A stretch of 64,000 bases of DNA from Scedosporium boydii. Its lineage: Eukaryota; Ascomycota; Sordariomycetes; Microascales; Microascaceae. This document shows, one piece after another, positions 23,413 to 35,687 of the stretch. The position numbers and the translations under genes are program-made. A model generated the notes under the pieces. The model worked only from the letters and a program-made list of their open reading frames with translations, did no database searches and was not told where the DNA came from. Location of the stretch: contig NJFT01000217.1 of NCBI GenBank assembly GCA_002221725.1, positions 1-64,000 on the forward strand. The letters run 5' to 3'. Each line of letters begins with the position of its first letter. Position 1 is the stretch's first letter.

Positions 23413-24759
23413 AACGATGCGGCACGCCCTTGAGATGTATAACGCTTTTAACGTCAAGAAGACGGAAAATCTCGGCAACCCGAGATTTTGTACATACTGA
23501 TCAGACATGTTACTGTCTCCTTTTTTTTTTTTCTTCTTCTCTCTTTTGTCGGATATTTACAGGGAGGGTATCTGTCGGATTTTTGGGCTTTGGAACTAGG
23601 ACACGGACAGGGATTGGGAATACAGGATTGGGAATAACACTTGTGATAGATACCCGTGGACAGCGAGGCGCAGATGGAGTCTTTTAGATCAACTTTTACT
23701 TATTCTCACGATGCTTTTGGCTATGAATATCATAAAACTGCCTCTCGCTACTCTTCTCCTTTTGCCGCTATCTTGACCCGATTCCGTGAGTGCTACTAGT
23801 TAAGAAGCGTTCCCCAGCATAGCTCTGGGCGGGGGACTTGAGGCGGACAGAGTACATACTGCCTCGACCACCCAAGTAAAGGGGATACTCCGACTTCAAG
23901 CTTTCTGCAATATTCTGTTTTTCAACTCGCCGTATTCGTCCGGGGGCGAAGGAAGATATCCCGGGGCAACTAGACGCCGGGTTGGGCACACGATGGGTCG
24001 CCGGCTCCAAACAGAAGGAGAAAAGACAAACCGTCAATATCAGAATAAATAATAAAAAAATAAAATAAAATAAAATGAAGAAATAAAGAAATGAAGGAAG
24101 ATGAGAAAAAAAAAATAACCGGAACCCGCCAGTGCCAGCTTACCGAGAGAATCCTATTACTTCCCGGTCCGACCAGGGGTCGAACCAAGAACACCTCGAG
24201 CGCTTTCAACCAGCTGCCAAGAGGGACGGGGTTAACCAGTTGCTTAGCTGGCGGGTTCCTTGAGGGGCCTGCACAAGATTTCTTCCTATATGGTTAACTT
24301 GGGGTTTCGATGTGGTTGCGATGGCTCCTTCCTTGATGAGGTTCTTTCCTTGGGAGTGCAAACGCTATGCGGCTCCTTCCTCGCCAAATGGGTCACGACG
24401 TTTTAGGGAGATTCCGGGATTTCTGAGCTGAAAGTTTGAGCGAGCTTAGGTTCCGCGGAGGGGTTATCTATATAACAGCATCGGCCTATCTGCTCGTATC
24501 TTCGGCTGGCTGGTGTTGGTTTATTATAGCTAGGTCCCTAGCCCAAACCCGGTGTCACATAAGATAGATGGTTATGAGCGTTCCCTATTAGGAATGAGAA
24601 GGGATTGGCAGGAGATAGGATAAGAATGGTGCTTACAAGTGGAAATATAGAATTTGATCGTAAGTTGACGAGTCCATCTAACGTTCGTTATGAAAGTAGC
24701 TGGGAATCAACTCACGTCTAAGATGCATCTGACATGTTCATATTCCCGCCCATAGCTTC
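23413..24759. other. Convergent intergenic region with Pol III-like element
   Basis: Spacer of 1.35 kb between the 3' ends of the PiT gene (+) and BET4 (-). It contains the tRNA-related element described at 24106-24259 and a flanking A-rich tract (about 24040-24115, AATAAAATAAAAT repeats). No protein-coding frame was supported. Confidence 0.5.
24106..24259 (-). other. Candidate Pol III-transcribed, tRNA-related element (SINE-like)
   Basis: Read on the minus strand. It is bounded by a perfect 12-base inverted repeat, GGAACCCGCCAG at 24121-24132 against CTGGCGGGTTCC at 24248-24259. Inside is a B-box-like GGTTCGACCCC, preceded by A-box-like stretches (CAGCTAAGCAACTGG and GGCAGCTGGTTGAAAGCGC). 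The inner stretch resembles a tRNA D arm joined to a T arm without room for an anticodon arm. On the minus strand the unit is followed by ten T (24115-24106), a typical Pol III terminator, then a T-rich tail. It could be a degenerate tRNA, a tRNA-derived SINE or a small structured RNA. No target-site duplication was found. Confidence 0.35.
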
Positions 24760-26379
24760 TCACTCCAATTTATACACCCTCACCGCATCGCTCCACCTCC
24801 CTTCTCTCATCGGGTCCAACTCCCTCAGCTTCGTCAACCAACTCTTGACCTCCTCCTTCTCATCCTCATCAATATCCTCGATCCTTGCCTTTGCTAGAAT
24901 ACACTCCAGCAGCGCCTCGTAGATCCACTTGATATCAACATAGTCCTCTAGCAGGTCCTTGATATCCTCCACCTCCTTGGCTAGGTAAGCCAATCTTTCG
25001 GTCGCCGTGAGATGCGGAACGAAGCTCTGCTTCGTGTCCTTGGAAACAATGTTAAGAATGAGGAACTGGTGATAATACCACAGAGATTGGTCCTCGGGGC
25101 CGACATTGACGCCGCCTTGGATAAGTTGAAGCTCTTATCAGCAAAACTGTGTTAGCGAACAGGTCCAAAAAGCTCTAGGCGATCCGGGACAGATAGATTA
25201 CATACCCTTTTCGAGAAACTTTGTCCTCGCAGTGTCGTCAGCACCCCGCTCGTCAAGTAAACGCGGAATCAACTGACTCCGATTATGCCACGCCGAAAAG
25301 TTGGACAAATCCTGGTGGATCTTGGTCGTCGTGTATTCGAATTCCGACTCAACCATGCTCTGCCCCGCGAGCGCGGGGTCCTCTAGCTGCGCGACAACCT
25401 GCCTCCTATATCCCCAAGCGTGGAAATTCCTCCGATCCTTGGTCAACATTTTGCTCGCCAGGTCAAGCTCCCTCTGCCAGATCTGCCTCGCCGCAGGAAC
25501 CGCCAGCAGCGCGATAGCCTGGTTGAGTATCCACAGCCTATGGTTCCATATCCAGTAGCATTTCGGAAATTCCATGAGGAGCGGAACGGTAAACATCAAC
25601 TCGTCCTTGATGACCTCGAGATCATTCCGCTGTTGCTGCTCTTCGACCTTCTTCTTATCATCCTCGCCCAACTCATCGGGTTTCCTCTCTTCGCTAGCTG
25701 TTGTACCACTCTTCCCAGTTGTCCGGTAGGGTAGGCTTGGCGGGGTCTCTGTCGAGGAAGAGGTAGAGGAGCCTTCGGAGGAGGGTATGCCAGTGCGCGC
25801 TGCTGTAGAACTCGGCGATGCCCTCAAGCGCGAGGGCCCATCCGACGATCTTGAGAATATACCAGATATTAGGCACCGTCTGCGGACGTTCCATATCGTG
25901 TAGTATTCGGGGTTCGTGCGTAGAAGCTTCGTGGAAAGATCGAACGTGTCTCGACTGTAGTTTTGCTCGGCGACCTAGTATCCCTCGTTCCGATTTAGCC
26001 ACGTTTGCTTCTGGGACGGGGAAAGATGCATCGAAGTATCGAGACTGGGGGATAAGTTTTGAAATAAAAGGGCAAAAGAGAAGGGGAAAAAGAAACAAAT
26101 ACAAAGACTCACCCGTGCACGTATCGTGTCTTCCAGGTCGCGGTACTTTTGAATTCTCGTCTGGTCCTGCCGGCGTTGCTCCGCGGTGCGGTATTGTTTC
26201 GTCCGGGCTATGCCGTGCTCGATGAGCCCAATACACGTTAGCCTTTCCTTCGTTTGTCTCCGTTAAAGATAGATTACACCCGTCGACGGTATGTAGGTTG
26301 GAGATTCGAAGCGACGCTGCTTTGGTGTCTCTTTTGTCTGTCGAAGGAAGGTGTGGAAATGGGAGCTTACACTATTCAT
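24760..26379 (-). CDS. BET4: Rab geranylgeranyltransferase alpha subunit
   Basis: Alpha subunit of type II geranylgeranyltransferase, which with the beta subunit prenylates Rab GTPases in the cytoplasm. Coding order is 26379-26371, 26217-26113, 25974-25206 and 25133-24760 (418 aa). The first exon is only 9 bases and encodes Met-Asn-Ser; splicing creates MNSHGIARTKQYRTAEQRR, the usual N terminus. The PPTA repeats are NPEYYTIWNVRR near residue 59, YWIWNHRLWIL, RNFHAWGYRRQVV, SNFSAWHNRSQLI and QSLWYYHQFLI. A Ser/Thr/Pro-rich insertion of about 60-90 residues, ending in a charged DDKKKVEEQQQR stretch, lies between repeats 1 and 2 and explains the length excess over yeast (327 aa). The terminal 120 residues are acidic and helical. 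Confidence 0.92.
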
Positions 26380-26914
26380 CTCGAAGGTAAATTGTAATGA
26401 GGGGTTGCTTGCTGGGTCAAGGAGTTCGGGACGAGGGGTTCCGACGTCTCCTCGGGGGTCAAGGGTCGCTTGAAGGTGGGCTGAGGAGAAAACAACCTGG
26501 TCAGAAGATCGCACTCTTCGAAGTCTACGAAAATACAGGTTTATTCGGCAGCCTAGTTCCGAGTTCATTTCACTCTCCAAGTTACTCTTGCACGCCATCG
26601 TCGTCCTGAAGAGGTTCGATGCGTCGATTACGTAGGCGGCTTTCTGGCTCTGAGCCGCCAACTGTTGTCACTTGCTTACCGAAAGAGACCCGGGGACTTC
26701 TGAATTGCTTCAAACCACAATGAATAATATTCCATTCTAACTTGCCAATATCTCCGTCCTCTAAAAACTCCACGAATGCATGTTCGCCATATATAGTGAA
26801 ATTCCAGTACTCCATTTCCAGACTACGGTGGTGACGGGCCCCTCTTCTTCTTGAGATAGCGACACATGGAGAACAAGAAAATCTAACCGAAAACGTACGA
26901 AGTACTCCAACAAA
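26380..26914. other. Intergenic, BET4 promoter
   Basis: Spacer of 535 bases between two minus-strand genes, holding the BET4 promoter/leader and the 3' end of the SPX-SLC13 gene. A TACGAAGTAC motif lies at 26896-26905, ten bases beyond the SPX-SLC13 stop codon. No gene was seen. Confidence 0.5.
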
Positions 26915-29666
26915 TCAATCTAGGCCTGCAGCCGACATGGCCAAGTATCCAAGAGTAACCGAGACAAGAAGGGTAAGTATGCTGCTTGGTACACCAGCGC
27001 TGATAAAGTGCTTAACAGACAGGTATCGTCTTCCGGTGGCATCCTCCTTCATAATAGCGGCTATAACACAGGCATCAGCATCGCATTCTTAAAGAAAGGA
27101 TGGGGTGAAGGAGAAAAATATGAGGAAAACTTACTCATGTTCGGGAAACCACTCGTAGGCAGACCCATGGCAGCGCTGCACATGAGTACACCCGCCATAA
27201 CCAGAATGTTGGGCGTCGGGTTGTCCATGCCGTGGCCAACACTGTTGAGCAGCGGCAGGAAGATGAGAGCAGCCACAGTATGGCTGATAAAGGTTGCAAT
27301 AACCAGGATGAGGCACGAGAAGATGACGAGCACAGAGTACAAGCTCATTCCCTCGACCTTTTCCGTGACGATACTGCCGACGGTGTAAAGCAGGCCCGAA
27401 GATTCGACAGCCCTCCCGAGGGACAACCCACCCGCGGCGAGCATAATGATGGTCCAGGGGAAGTTGTTAAAATCCTCCTTCGTGAGAATACCGCTGCCGA
27501 AGAAGAGTACCATGGGGATGATGGCAATGACACCCATGTCTCCAAAGATGTCCTCGAGGGACTTGCTGGCACACCAGAGGCCGATCGTACCTAGCGAAAC
27601 AAAAACGACAAACCACTGGACGCCAGAGAAGGGCTCCTTGATGGACCGAATCGGCGTGAGCGTGGTCCCTCGGCCGGGCTGGAAAATTATGAGAAGCAGG
27701 ATCCAGATGAGCAAGATAGAGACGAATCCGACGGGGATGACGATAAAGAACCATTGGGGCCAAGTGGGTGGCGGCGTCATGATGCCCATGGCAACGACGT
27801 TTTGGGGCGATGCAATCGGCGAGAGCATACCGCCAATGTTGGCTGCGAGCGCGATTCCGAGGATCACGGCTTTGGACATGTTGGACCCCGACGGTAGCGT
27901 TCGAAGCATGGGCTATTCGGACGAATCTTGGTCAGCACGCCTCGGAAACAATCAAAAGCGGGTTCATATTTCTTTTCTTCCCCTCACTCACCTCGATGAT
28001 AGAGAAACAGAGAACCGGAGCAGCGACATTGCTAATCAGCATACTGGCAAAAGCCGCTACCATCATCGTGGCCAAAAGAACCACTCGCGGCGTAGTTCCC
28101 GCCTTGCTGAGAACAAAGGTCGCGAGGAATTTATCAATCCTGCACTTGGAAAGCGCGGCAGCAAGGGTGAAACCACCGAGCAAGAGCATGATGACGGGTG
28201 TCCACATGGATGAGAAGATGTACTTGGCAGCCGCTTTGGAATCGAGCCTCTCCTCGGGCATCACCTCCGAATGTGCTACACGAAGCACGACGCAGAGGAA
28301 TGGGATGATGAGCGAGGTAACGAATAGAGGGATGGCCTAGTTCGTGAGTGGTTAGCATCATTCAAAATACTCTTCCAATCGAACCCTCATGCCCCGAAAA
28401 GAAAGTCGCATACCTCTGTAGCCCACAATGAACTGACAAACACCAGCAAGGCTAAGCAATTTTGCTGTTCGGGCCTCTCCATAATAGGCATCGTCAAGAC
28501 AGCGAAGAAAACGAGGAACACAATGATCAGAGTGAACATGGCGCTGTTCGCCAACCATACGGGAAGCTGGATGCGTCCAAACGGAGTTCTCACATCCTTG
28601 GTGACGGGCAGTTTGACATCGTCACCTTGGAGACCCGCTGCTTGCTCCGTACCGAGGATGGCCCTGCCTAGGCGAGCAGCTTCCGCTCTCCTCTCCAACC
28701 CAATCATATCCCTCCACACAGTATTGCGCTCCCATACGACGTGCTCTCGGAGATGAGAGCGCAGATCTTCCTTTGCTACCTCCAAGTCACCCTGCGTGGC
28801 AATGGTGGCGTATGCCGTCTCCATTTGAGATATCCTATCCTCCAACGCTCGTCGAGTCTCCGGTCTGAACGGGTAGGCAGGCAGGACGATCTCATCCATG
28901 TAACGGGCGCGGAGCTCCTTCTGGAGGATCTTGTCGAATTTCTTGAGAATCTTGCTGAACCCCGTCTTGTTCAGCTGAATGTACGACTTGAGCTCGCACA
29001 ATTGGACATAGAGAGCCGTGATTCGCTTCTTCAGCACGATGCCCGTGGAGTAGGCTAGAGATCGCTCGGCAAACTCGTCGCTCAGGGTGGTGCTTCGTCG
29101 GCGAAGGGCTCTCCCAAACTCGGCTGATGCCGTCATAAGCCCCGTTATGCTCCCTACAGACTTGCGGCGGCTAAGAGCGCCCCTTGTTAAACCGACCGTC
29201 TCGTCATCCTCGTCGCTATCATCAACGCCGTCTGATATATGGCTGTGGACACTGTATCGGCGCCCGTCGGCGCTCTCGGCGTCGAGATCGAACTCGCTAA
29301 CATCTGTGAGTAACTTTTCGACTTCTTCGTTGAGCTCTGCCTCTTTCGCCATGTAGAATGACGTGATCTTCCGCAACTCGGGAACTAATGCGCGCTTGAA
29401 GATGACTTCGGGGTCTTCGCCGCCGACAAGAGGTCTCGCCTCGGCGTCCATGGCGGCGGCAGCGGCGACGGCATCGTGGACATCCTTCTCGAGCTGGTAT
29501 ATTCTGCACGAAGGGGAGTGTGTTAGCTTATCCAGGGCCCAGTAACATAGAAGGAATAGAGGGCACGTGAGATGTCGACATACAGCTTCTTCAGGTTGCT
29601 GTAAGAAATATACTCGTTGCTCCAGTCGGGCACGGCATTAAACTGAATACTATGTGAAAACTTCAT
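26915..29666 (-). CDS. PHO91: SPX-domain low-affinity phosphate transporter (SLC13 family, PHO90/PHO91 type)
   Basis: Phosphate transporter with an inositol-pyrophosphate-sensing SPX domain. Coding order is 29666-29584, 29503-28414, 28336-27992, 27912-27135 and 27060-26915 (813 aa). The N terminus MKFSHSIQFNAVPDWSNEYISY is canonical for SPX. Intron 1 splits the Leu codon of NLKKLIYQLEKDV. The SPX basic cluster KTGFSKILKKFDK is near residue 208-219. An acidic linker with Ser (about 110-150) interrupts the SPX region. From about residue 345 come many hydrophobic helices of the divalent anion:Na+ symporter fold, with ANIGGMLSPIASPQN and GLPTSGFPNM matching the two family motifs. Yeast Pho90 is in the plasma membrane and Pho91 in the vacuole; which applies here is not visible. 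It is neighboured by BET4, then the PiT transporter. Confidence 0.93.
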
Positions 29667-31400
29667 CTCGTCTTGCTCGTCGAGCCAGCGGGCCTTCTCC
29701 TGTCGCTTTGCTGTTCTCCTGGCTTGTTTTTCGAGATTGTCTTTGCGAGCCTTGATGGCGACGTAATCGTCGAGCTCGTATTCTTCGAACGTCGAGTCGG
29801 TGTCACGAGCAGCTGCAGGGGTAGCGGTAGTAGGAGCAGGTCGGTTCGCCGTTGTCGAAGTTTGTGTCGTAGTCGAGGCTGAGGCCGTCCCAAGACTTGC
29901 GATCCCTCCTCTTTCCGTTGCTTGTTGAAGACTAGGAGTACCGGTCCATGGATGGGAAGCAATGGGGTTATCAGAGGAGGGACGCTCAGAAAAGGATGTG
30001 AGCGTAATGGTTAACGATTGGTGCTACTTAGCAGCCTTGGAGGGAGTGGGAATCGGAACAAATGCGGAACCGGGGGGGGTCAATCAGAAGTCTCGATGTC
30101 ACTTGTCTGCTTCAGTCAGATGTGGATTTGCAGAAATGGTGTCGGTAGTGTATGTACACTACTGTACTCGTCAGATAAGGGGATTTTGGCGGGATTCGGA
30201 GGTTTCTGGAGGACTGGGGCCGTTGGGGGGAAGTGGAATCCAGCTTGTTCCTTGTGGCGGTGGCCACACGACACAGGCTAGCAGCCTTTTTCGTGCAGGT
30301 GTAAACCCAAAAGGTGACGCTTGGCAAGGGACCTGGCCATCAATGCCATCTCCCGTGGGGCTTGATTCTTGAGTCCTTGACTAAGAGACTTTACTTCGCA
30401 GCTCAGTTCGAGTTGGAGGTACCTCGTCGCACGGAAAGTCGGTAGGCAGAAGCTCGCCTGATGCCCCTAGCACGTCCGCATTTGCAGGCTGACTCCTCGT
30501 GTGACGCAATCGACAGAAGGCAAAGATGCAAAATGTTGTGCCTCTCGTTGGTAGATCGAAGAGGCCAAACTGGCCCGGAGCCAATGAAACAACCCATGTG
30601 CATGATTGGTTCGTGATGCTTCGAGTGAGAACTTCAGAGACACTGAGACATCAGCTTAGTCATCCCCTCACGAGTCTCTTCTCCAGTCCCTCCTTCTCCC
30701 TCCTTCACCCTGAATTTCTCGTGAAATTCACAGAATTCAGGGGCGTCGAATCAATCAACCCAAGCACTCAACCGCCTCGTGATACAATAGCTTACCACCC
30801 GTCCTCATGGGATTGGACACGCAGTGACAACTTGATCTTGGCTCGTGGGGCTCGGTGGGTGGTCTTGCTTAATCTGGCATGGCGCAGCTCGAGCGTGGGA
30901 GTCAGGCTTTTAATGGAAACTAGTCTCAGGAGTCTGCAGTTTTCGTACATTGCCGCACCTACAAAGTACGAGGTACATGTGTGATGTGTAAAATCTTCCT
31001 GAGGGTGCCGATCGAAGCGTGTTTGATTGCATTTCGATTGCAGATCGATGCGAGACCATCCAGGCCAACCAGGTTTAGACTGCATATTACACTTTTTCCC
31101 ATCTTTTTCGTGAAGAAAATCTTCTTATTATGGTATGGTTGAGAGATGATGCGATGTCCATGTATGAAATCCAAATCCAATATAAAGACACAAGAAGAAA
31201 GAGGGCAACGAAAATAGGCGAAAAATAGGAAAGAAAAATTTTTACTCCGAGTCAGATCTTAGCGCCCCGAACCAAAGGCTCGGAAGAAAGAAAAAATCAT
31301 CCCAACAGCCTCCGGTCCTTTTCTAGTAAAAAAAATAAGAGGAAAAAAAAATGGTGGCCCGCAAATAGTCGGCTGAGGTGGGTTCAAGTTTCGAGACCGT
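29667..31400. other. Gene-free stretch of 1.7 kb
   Basis: Upstream region of the SPX-SLC13 gene and downstream region of the ABC transporter. Short frames only. A TACGAGGTAC variant of the dispersed motif lies at 30966-30975. An A-rich tract at about 31195-31350 lies next to the ABC transporter 3' end. Confidence 0.45.
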
Positions 31401-34400
31401 CTAATGCAGTTGTTGATGCAGCGCATTCGCCCTATAACTCTCGCTCCTCACAATCAGGTCGTCATGTGTGCCCCGATCCACAATCCTGCCTCCCTCCACA
31501 ACAAGAATCACATCGGCTCTCCTCACCGTGTGGATCCTATGCGTGATGGCCAACACGGTAATGCCCCTCGCCGCCCTCTCCAGCCCCTCTTGCAGAGCCT
31601 TCTCGTTCTCTGCGTCAAGGGCGCTAGTGCTCTCGTCCAAGAGGAGTAGTCTAGGCTTCCGCACGAGGGCTCGGGCAATGGCCAACCTCTGCCTCTGGCC
31701 ACCTGATAGCCTGGAGCCGTTGGGTCCGCACTCGGTGTCGTATCCCTGGGGGAGCGCCATGATCACGTCGTGCATGTTGGCGATCTTGCAGGCCGCCTCG
31801 ATCTCTTCTTGAGTGGCATCTTGCCCAGGCTTGGCTCCGAGACCAACATTGAACTTAATGGTGCCGTCAAACAACGCGGGGTCTTGCGGTACGATGGCGA
31901 TCTGATCCCTAAAGGTCGTGTTTTCCAACCGGCCGATATCGACGCCGTCAAGCTCGACCACTCCGGAAGGAGTATTGTACATGCCCTGAACGAGGGACAT
32001 GATTGTAGACTTTCCAGCTCCGGAGGGCCCAACAAGTCCGCAGAACTTTCCGGGCTCAAGCTCGAAGGACACATGTTCCAGAATTTTAAGTTCAGGCCTG
32101 GCAGGGTACGAAAAGGTTACGTCCTTGAAAGTGACTCTGAGGCCTCCGTGTCCGACAGGAAGACCGGAGCTGGCGGGTGCTCCTACCGCGGCCTCGGCGT
32201 CCTTTTCGCTCTTGGATTCGTAGTCAGGAAGAGGTGGGCGCTTCTCACCCTGTCCTAGACCTAGGTCAACGAGGTTGAGGACGCGAGAAGCTGCTAAGCG
32301 GGCACGGGTCACCTCGGGAGCAAGGGCAAACATTTGTCCCCAGAGCTGAGCACCAACCAGCATGGCCACGAGAATGGTAAAGAACTGCGTAGGACCGTAC
32401 TCGCCCTGGATGATCAACTTAGCACCCCACCAGTAAGCAAAGGCATAGATAAAGTTGCCCACAGAGTAGGCGATGGCAAGATACAGGTTGACGTAGGCGC
32501 TGGCGCCAGCCGTCTCCTTGCGCGGCTTCTTGAGAACTCGGCGGTATGTCTGGTAGACCTCCTGCTCGAGCGACAGCGTGGCAATCGTCTTGATGGAGTT
32601 GACGGCCTCGACTGTGATGCCCACGGCTTTGGAAAAGGCCTCCGTGTGGCGCCTCTGGTGGCGGGCGAGCTCTAGCATTTGCATGATACCAGCCCCAAAC
32701 TGAATAGGGATCAGAACGAGGCAGACAAGGGCGATCTTCCAGGCCATGATATGCGAGAGGATGATGGCGACGAGCAGGTTGACCGTGACAGCGATGAGAG
32801 TGCCCATGACCGATCCGCTGAAACCCCCAAGCTCAGTAGTATCCTTGGTGATAATGGACAGAAGGCTGGAAGGGTCCCGGCTGTGGGATTGATGAAAGTC
32901 CAGACCCTGCTTGAACAGCGACCTGAAAGAGAGAACTCTCAGTCGGTACAAGAGCTTCTCTGAGATGAGACCGAAAGATGACCAGCTAGAGAAGTTGGCC
33001 AGGAACTCGACGCAAGCTATCATGAAGAACAGCCCGGACATAAGTTTACCCAGGGATCGAATCGTGCTCGGCTCTGTGCATGAATTGACCCTGCCAACAG
33101 TCTGTCCAAAGATGACACCGGTAGCCGAGTAGGTACAGCCGACAATAAAGGCGGCAACGCATCCGATGAGGACAAACGGTATGTTGGGGCGAATGAAATA
33201 GCCAATCTTCTTCACCACAGCACCTCCAGGCATGTGAGCCTTGAGGGCATCGTTGTCTTCCTTGCTAGCCTCGGACCCCTGTCCCGAGCTAAGGGGAGGC
33301 TCGGCGACGCCCGTTTCGCTCTTGACGGTATCGATGCGCTCGGCCTTGCTTAACTCGAGGGAGGCCTCCTCTCGCACCGTCGAGGCATTGTCGTCGTCAT
33401 CTTCCTTATCCAAGCTCTGGAGCCGCACAAGCTCGGCGTATTCGCCGCCGAGTGCGACGAGCTCGCTGTGAGTACCTTGCTCGACGACACCACCAGCCTT
33501 GAACACAATGATATTGTCGGCATTCTTAATAGTTGATAGACGGTGGGCAACGGAGAGAACAGCGCGGCCCTGGGAAATGCGCTCCAGGTTAGCCTGGATG
33601 CGCTGTTCGGTGGCCGAATCTAATGAGGCAGTGGCTTCATCGAGGACGAGAATCTTGGGATCGCGGATGAGAGCTCGAGCCAGGGCAACACGCTGCCTCT
33701 GGCCACCGCTAAGCTGCGATCCACCGGTTCCGACAGGAGTGCCAAAGCCGTACTGAAGTTTCTTGATAAAAGGAGCGGCATCGGCAAGATCAGCTGCCTC
33801 GGCAACAAGCTTGGCGATGGTCTGGACACCGGGGCTGTAGTTGGCAGAAGCCTCGATCATATCCTTGCCATCCTTGACCTCGGCGGCAAGCTTCTGCACC
33901 TCGGGGCTAATAAGGACGGACTGAAGCTCTGCGTGCTTCGGGTTGGACGAATTGACGAGACCCAGCGCAATATTCTCCAGGACGGACCGGTTGAGGAGGG
34001 TCGGCTCCTGCTGGACCATACCGATGAGACTTCGGACATACTTGACGTTGAGATCTTTCAAAGGCATTCCGTCCAAGAATAGTTCTCCGTTAACGGGATC
34101 GTAGAGACGCATAATAAGAGCAACGATGGTCGACTTGCCTCCACCAGATGGGCCGACGACTGCCGTATGCTTACCAGCGGGAATCGTGATCGAAACGTCC
34201 TTGAGGGTGGTCTGGTTGGGGCGGGAGGGATAGGCGAATTCAACGTTTCTGAACTCGATTGTGCCTTGGGCAGGCTTGCTCGGCCGTACGCCATCGTCGC
34301 TAGTACCGTTGATAGCAGGTTGGTGGCTGATATCGTCCCTCAACTTGATGAAGGAAGCAGAGGCGCCGCTGAACAAGGACAAAAAGGGTGCGACTTGGCT

Positions 34401-35687
34401 GAGTAGGACGCAGGCTTTATAAGCCGTTAGTTTCTACTATCGCACATATTTTTTCGGGTAACAACGAGAATACGAAAACCGCTTACCATCCACGATGAGG
34501 AACACCACGGTGTAGATTTGTCCGATAGAGGCACTGTTGCCCTTGCCCTCAACCGTATCAGCGATCTTGATACTTCCCTGCCAAAAAGCCAACGCATTGG
34601 CAGAAAATGCGATAAAGTAGAGCGCGCCGGCTTGGATAGCAGTCGTAATTGCCTTCTTGATACCGGCTTTTTGCGCAGTCAACATGTTGTTCGAGAACTT
34701 TTCCTCAAGTCTCGGAGCAGCACCAAAGGCGTGGACAACAGCAATATGGGTTAAAGCTTCAGAGGCAACGGACGACGCATGTCCCACGGCCGCGGACACG
34801 GCACCGGTAAACTTCTCGACATAATGTCCTCCGAGAATGCCCATGAGAAGGAAAGCCGGGGCCAGAGAGATGAGCATGCCGGCAAGCTTGGCGTCTCGCG
34901 TGAAACCGACGACGTAGGCAGTGATGAAGAAAGAGATTGTGGCAATGTACATGCCGACCTTTTCGGAGGTTCCAGTCTGGACAACCTGGATATCGCTGTT
35001 GAGTCTCGACGAGACCTCACCGGCCTTGCGAGTGTCGAAGAAAGCCGCATCCTGGCCGAGGAGGGAGATGAAGTACTTTTCTCTTAGACGCTGGGCTAAC
35101 CGCTGGCTGAAGAGATTCCAGGAGACGATGTAGGTGTAGATGAGGACGAAGGACGCGATTCCTAGGTATACTAGGATGAGAACCTTCTTGTTTACTTCCT
35201 TTTGAAGCTCATGCTGAGTAGCTTTGGCGATAGCAGGATCGACAAGAGAGACGTCAAGCTCTGGATCGCAACTGCTGTCGTTCATGTCATCTAGAAGCTG
35301 ACCGAAGATGATACCCATGAGAGGGAATGGGACACCGGAGGCAATGGCGGCAACCGTGCCGATGAGTAAGAGGAGGTAGTCGCGCCATGTCGGGTGCGCG
35401 TAGATGAGGAGTTGAAAGAATGTCAGGATGCCTGACCCGGACTGCTACTGAAGAGTGAGAATTGAGAACGTTATAAGAGAAAATTCAAGCTTTTCGTGTC
35501 ACTACCGTCTTGGGTCAAATATGGTGGTGGATTCAGGCTTCCGGGGTAGGAGGAGAAAAAGGTAAAATAAAAATAACAGCTTTCTTACCTTGTTCTGGGG
35601 AGCTTCAGAGCTCAGCTGCGATTCCGACGAAGCTGCATCCACAGCATCGGTACGCTTCTCGTTGACAACCTCGGTCTCGCCCATCAT
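31401..35687 (-). CDS. Full-length ABCB-type ABC transporter, probable siderophore-linked exporter (SitT-like)
   Basis: Twelve-helix MDR-type exporter with order TMD1-NBD1-TMD2-NBD2. Coding order is 35687-35589, 35444-34487 and 34414-31401 (1,356 aa; the second acceptor could be 3 bases later). NBD1 has Walker A GPSGGGKST near residue 440, signature LSGGQRQR near 586 and Walker B ILVLDEATASLD. NBD2 has GPSGAGKST near 1148, LSGGQRQR near 1254 and LLLLDESTSALD. All catalytic motifs are intact, so both sites look active. In Aspergillus fumigatus an ABC transporter (sitT) sits next to sidD; by position this gene may be its counterpart. It shares a 2.7 kb divergent promoter, with two exact ATCWGATAA sites, with the flavoprotein gene. 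Export of siderophore, its breakdown products or unrelated compounds are all possible. Confidence 0.9.
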
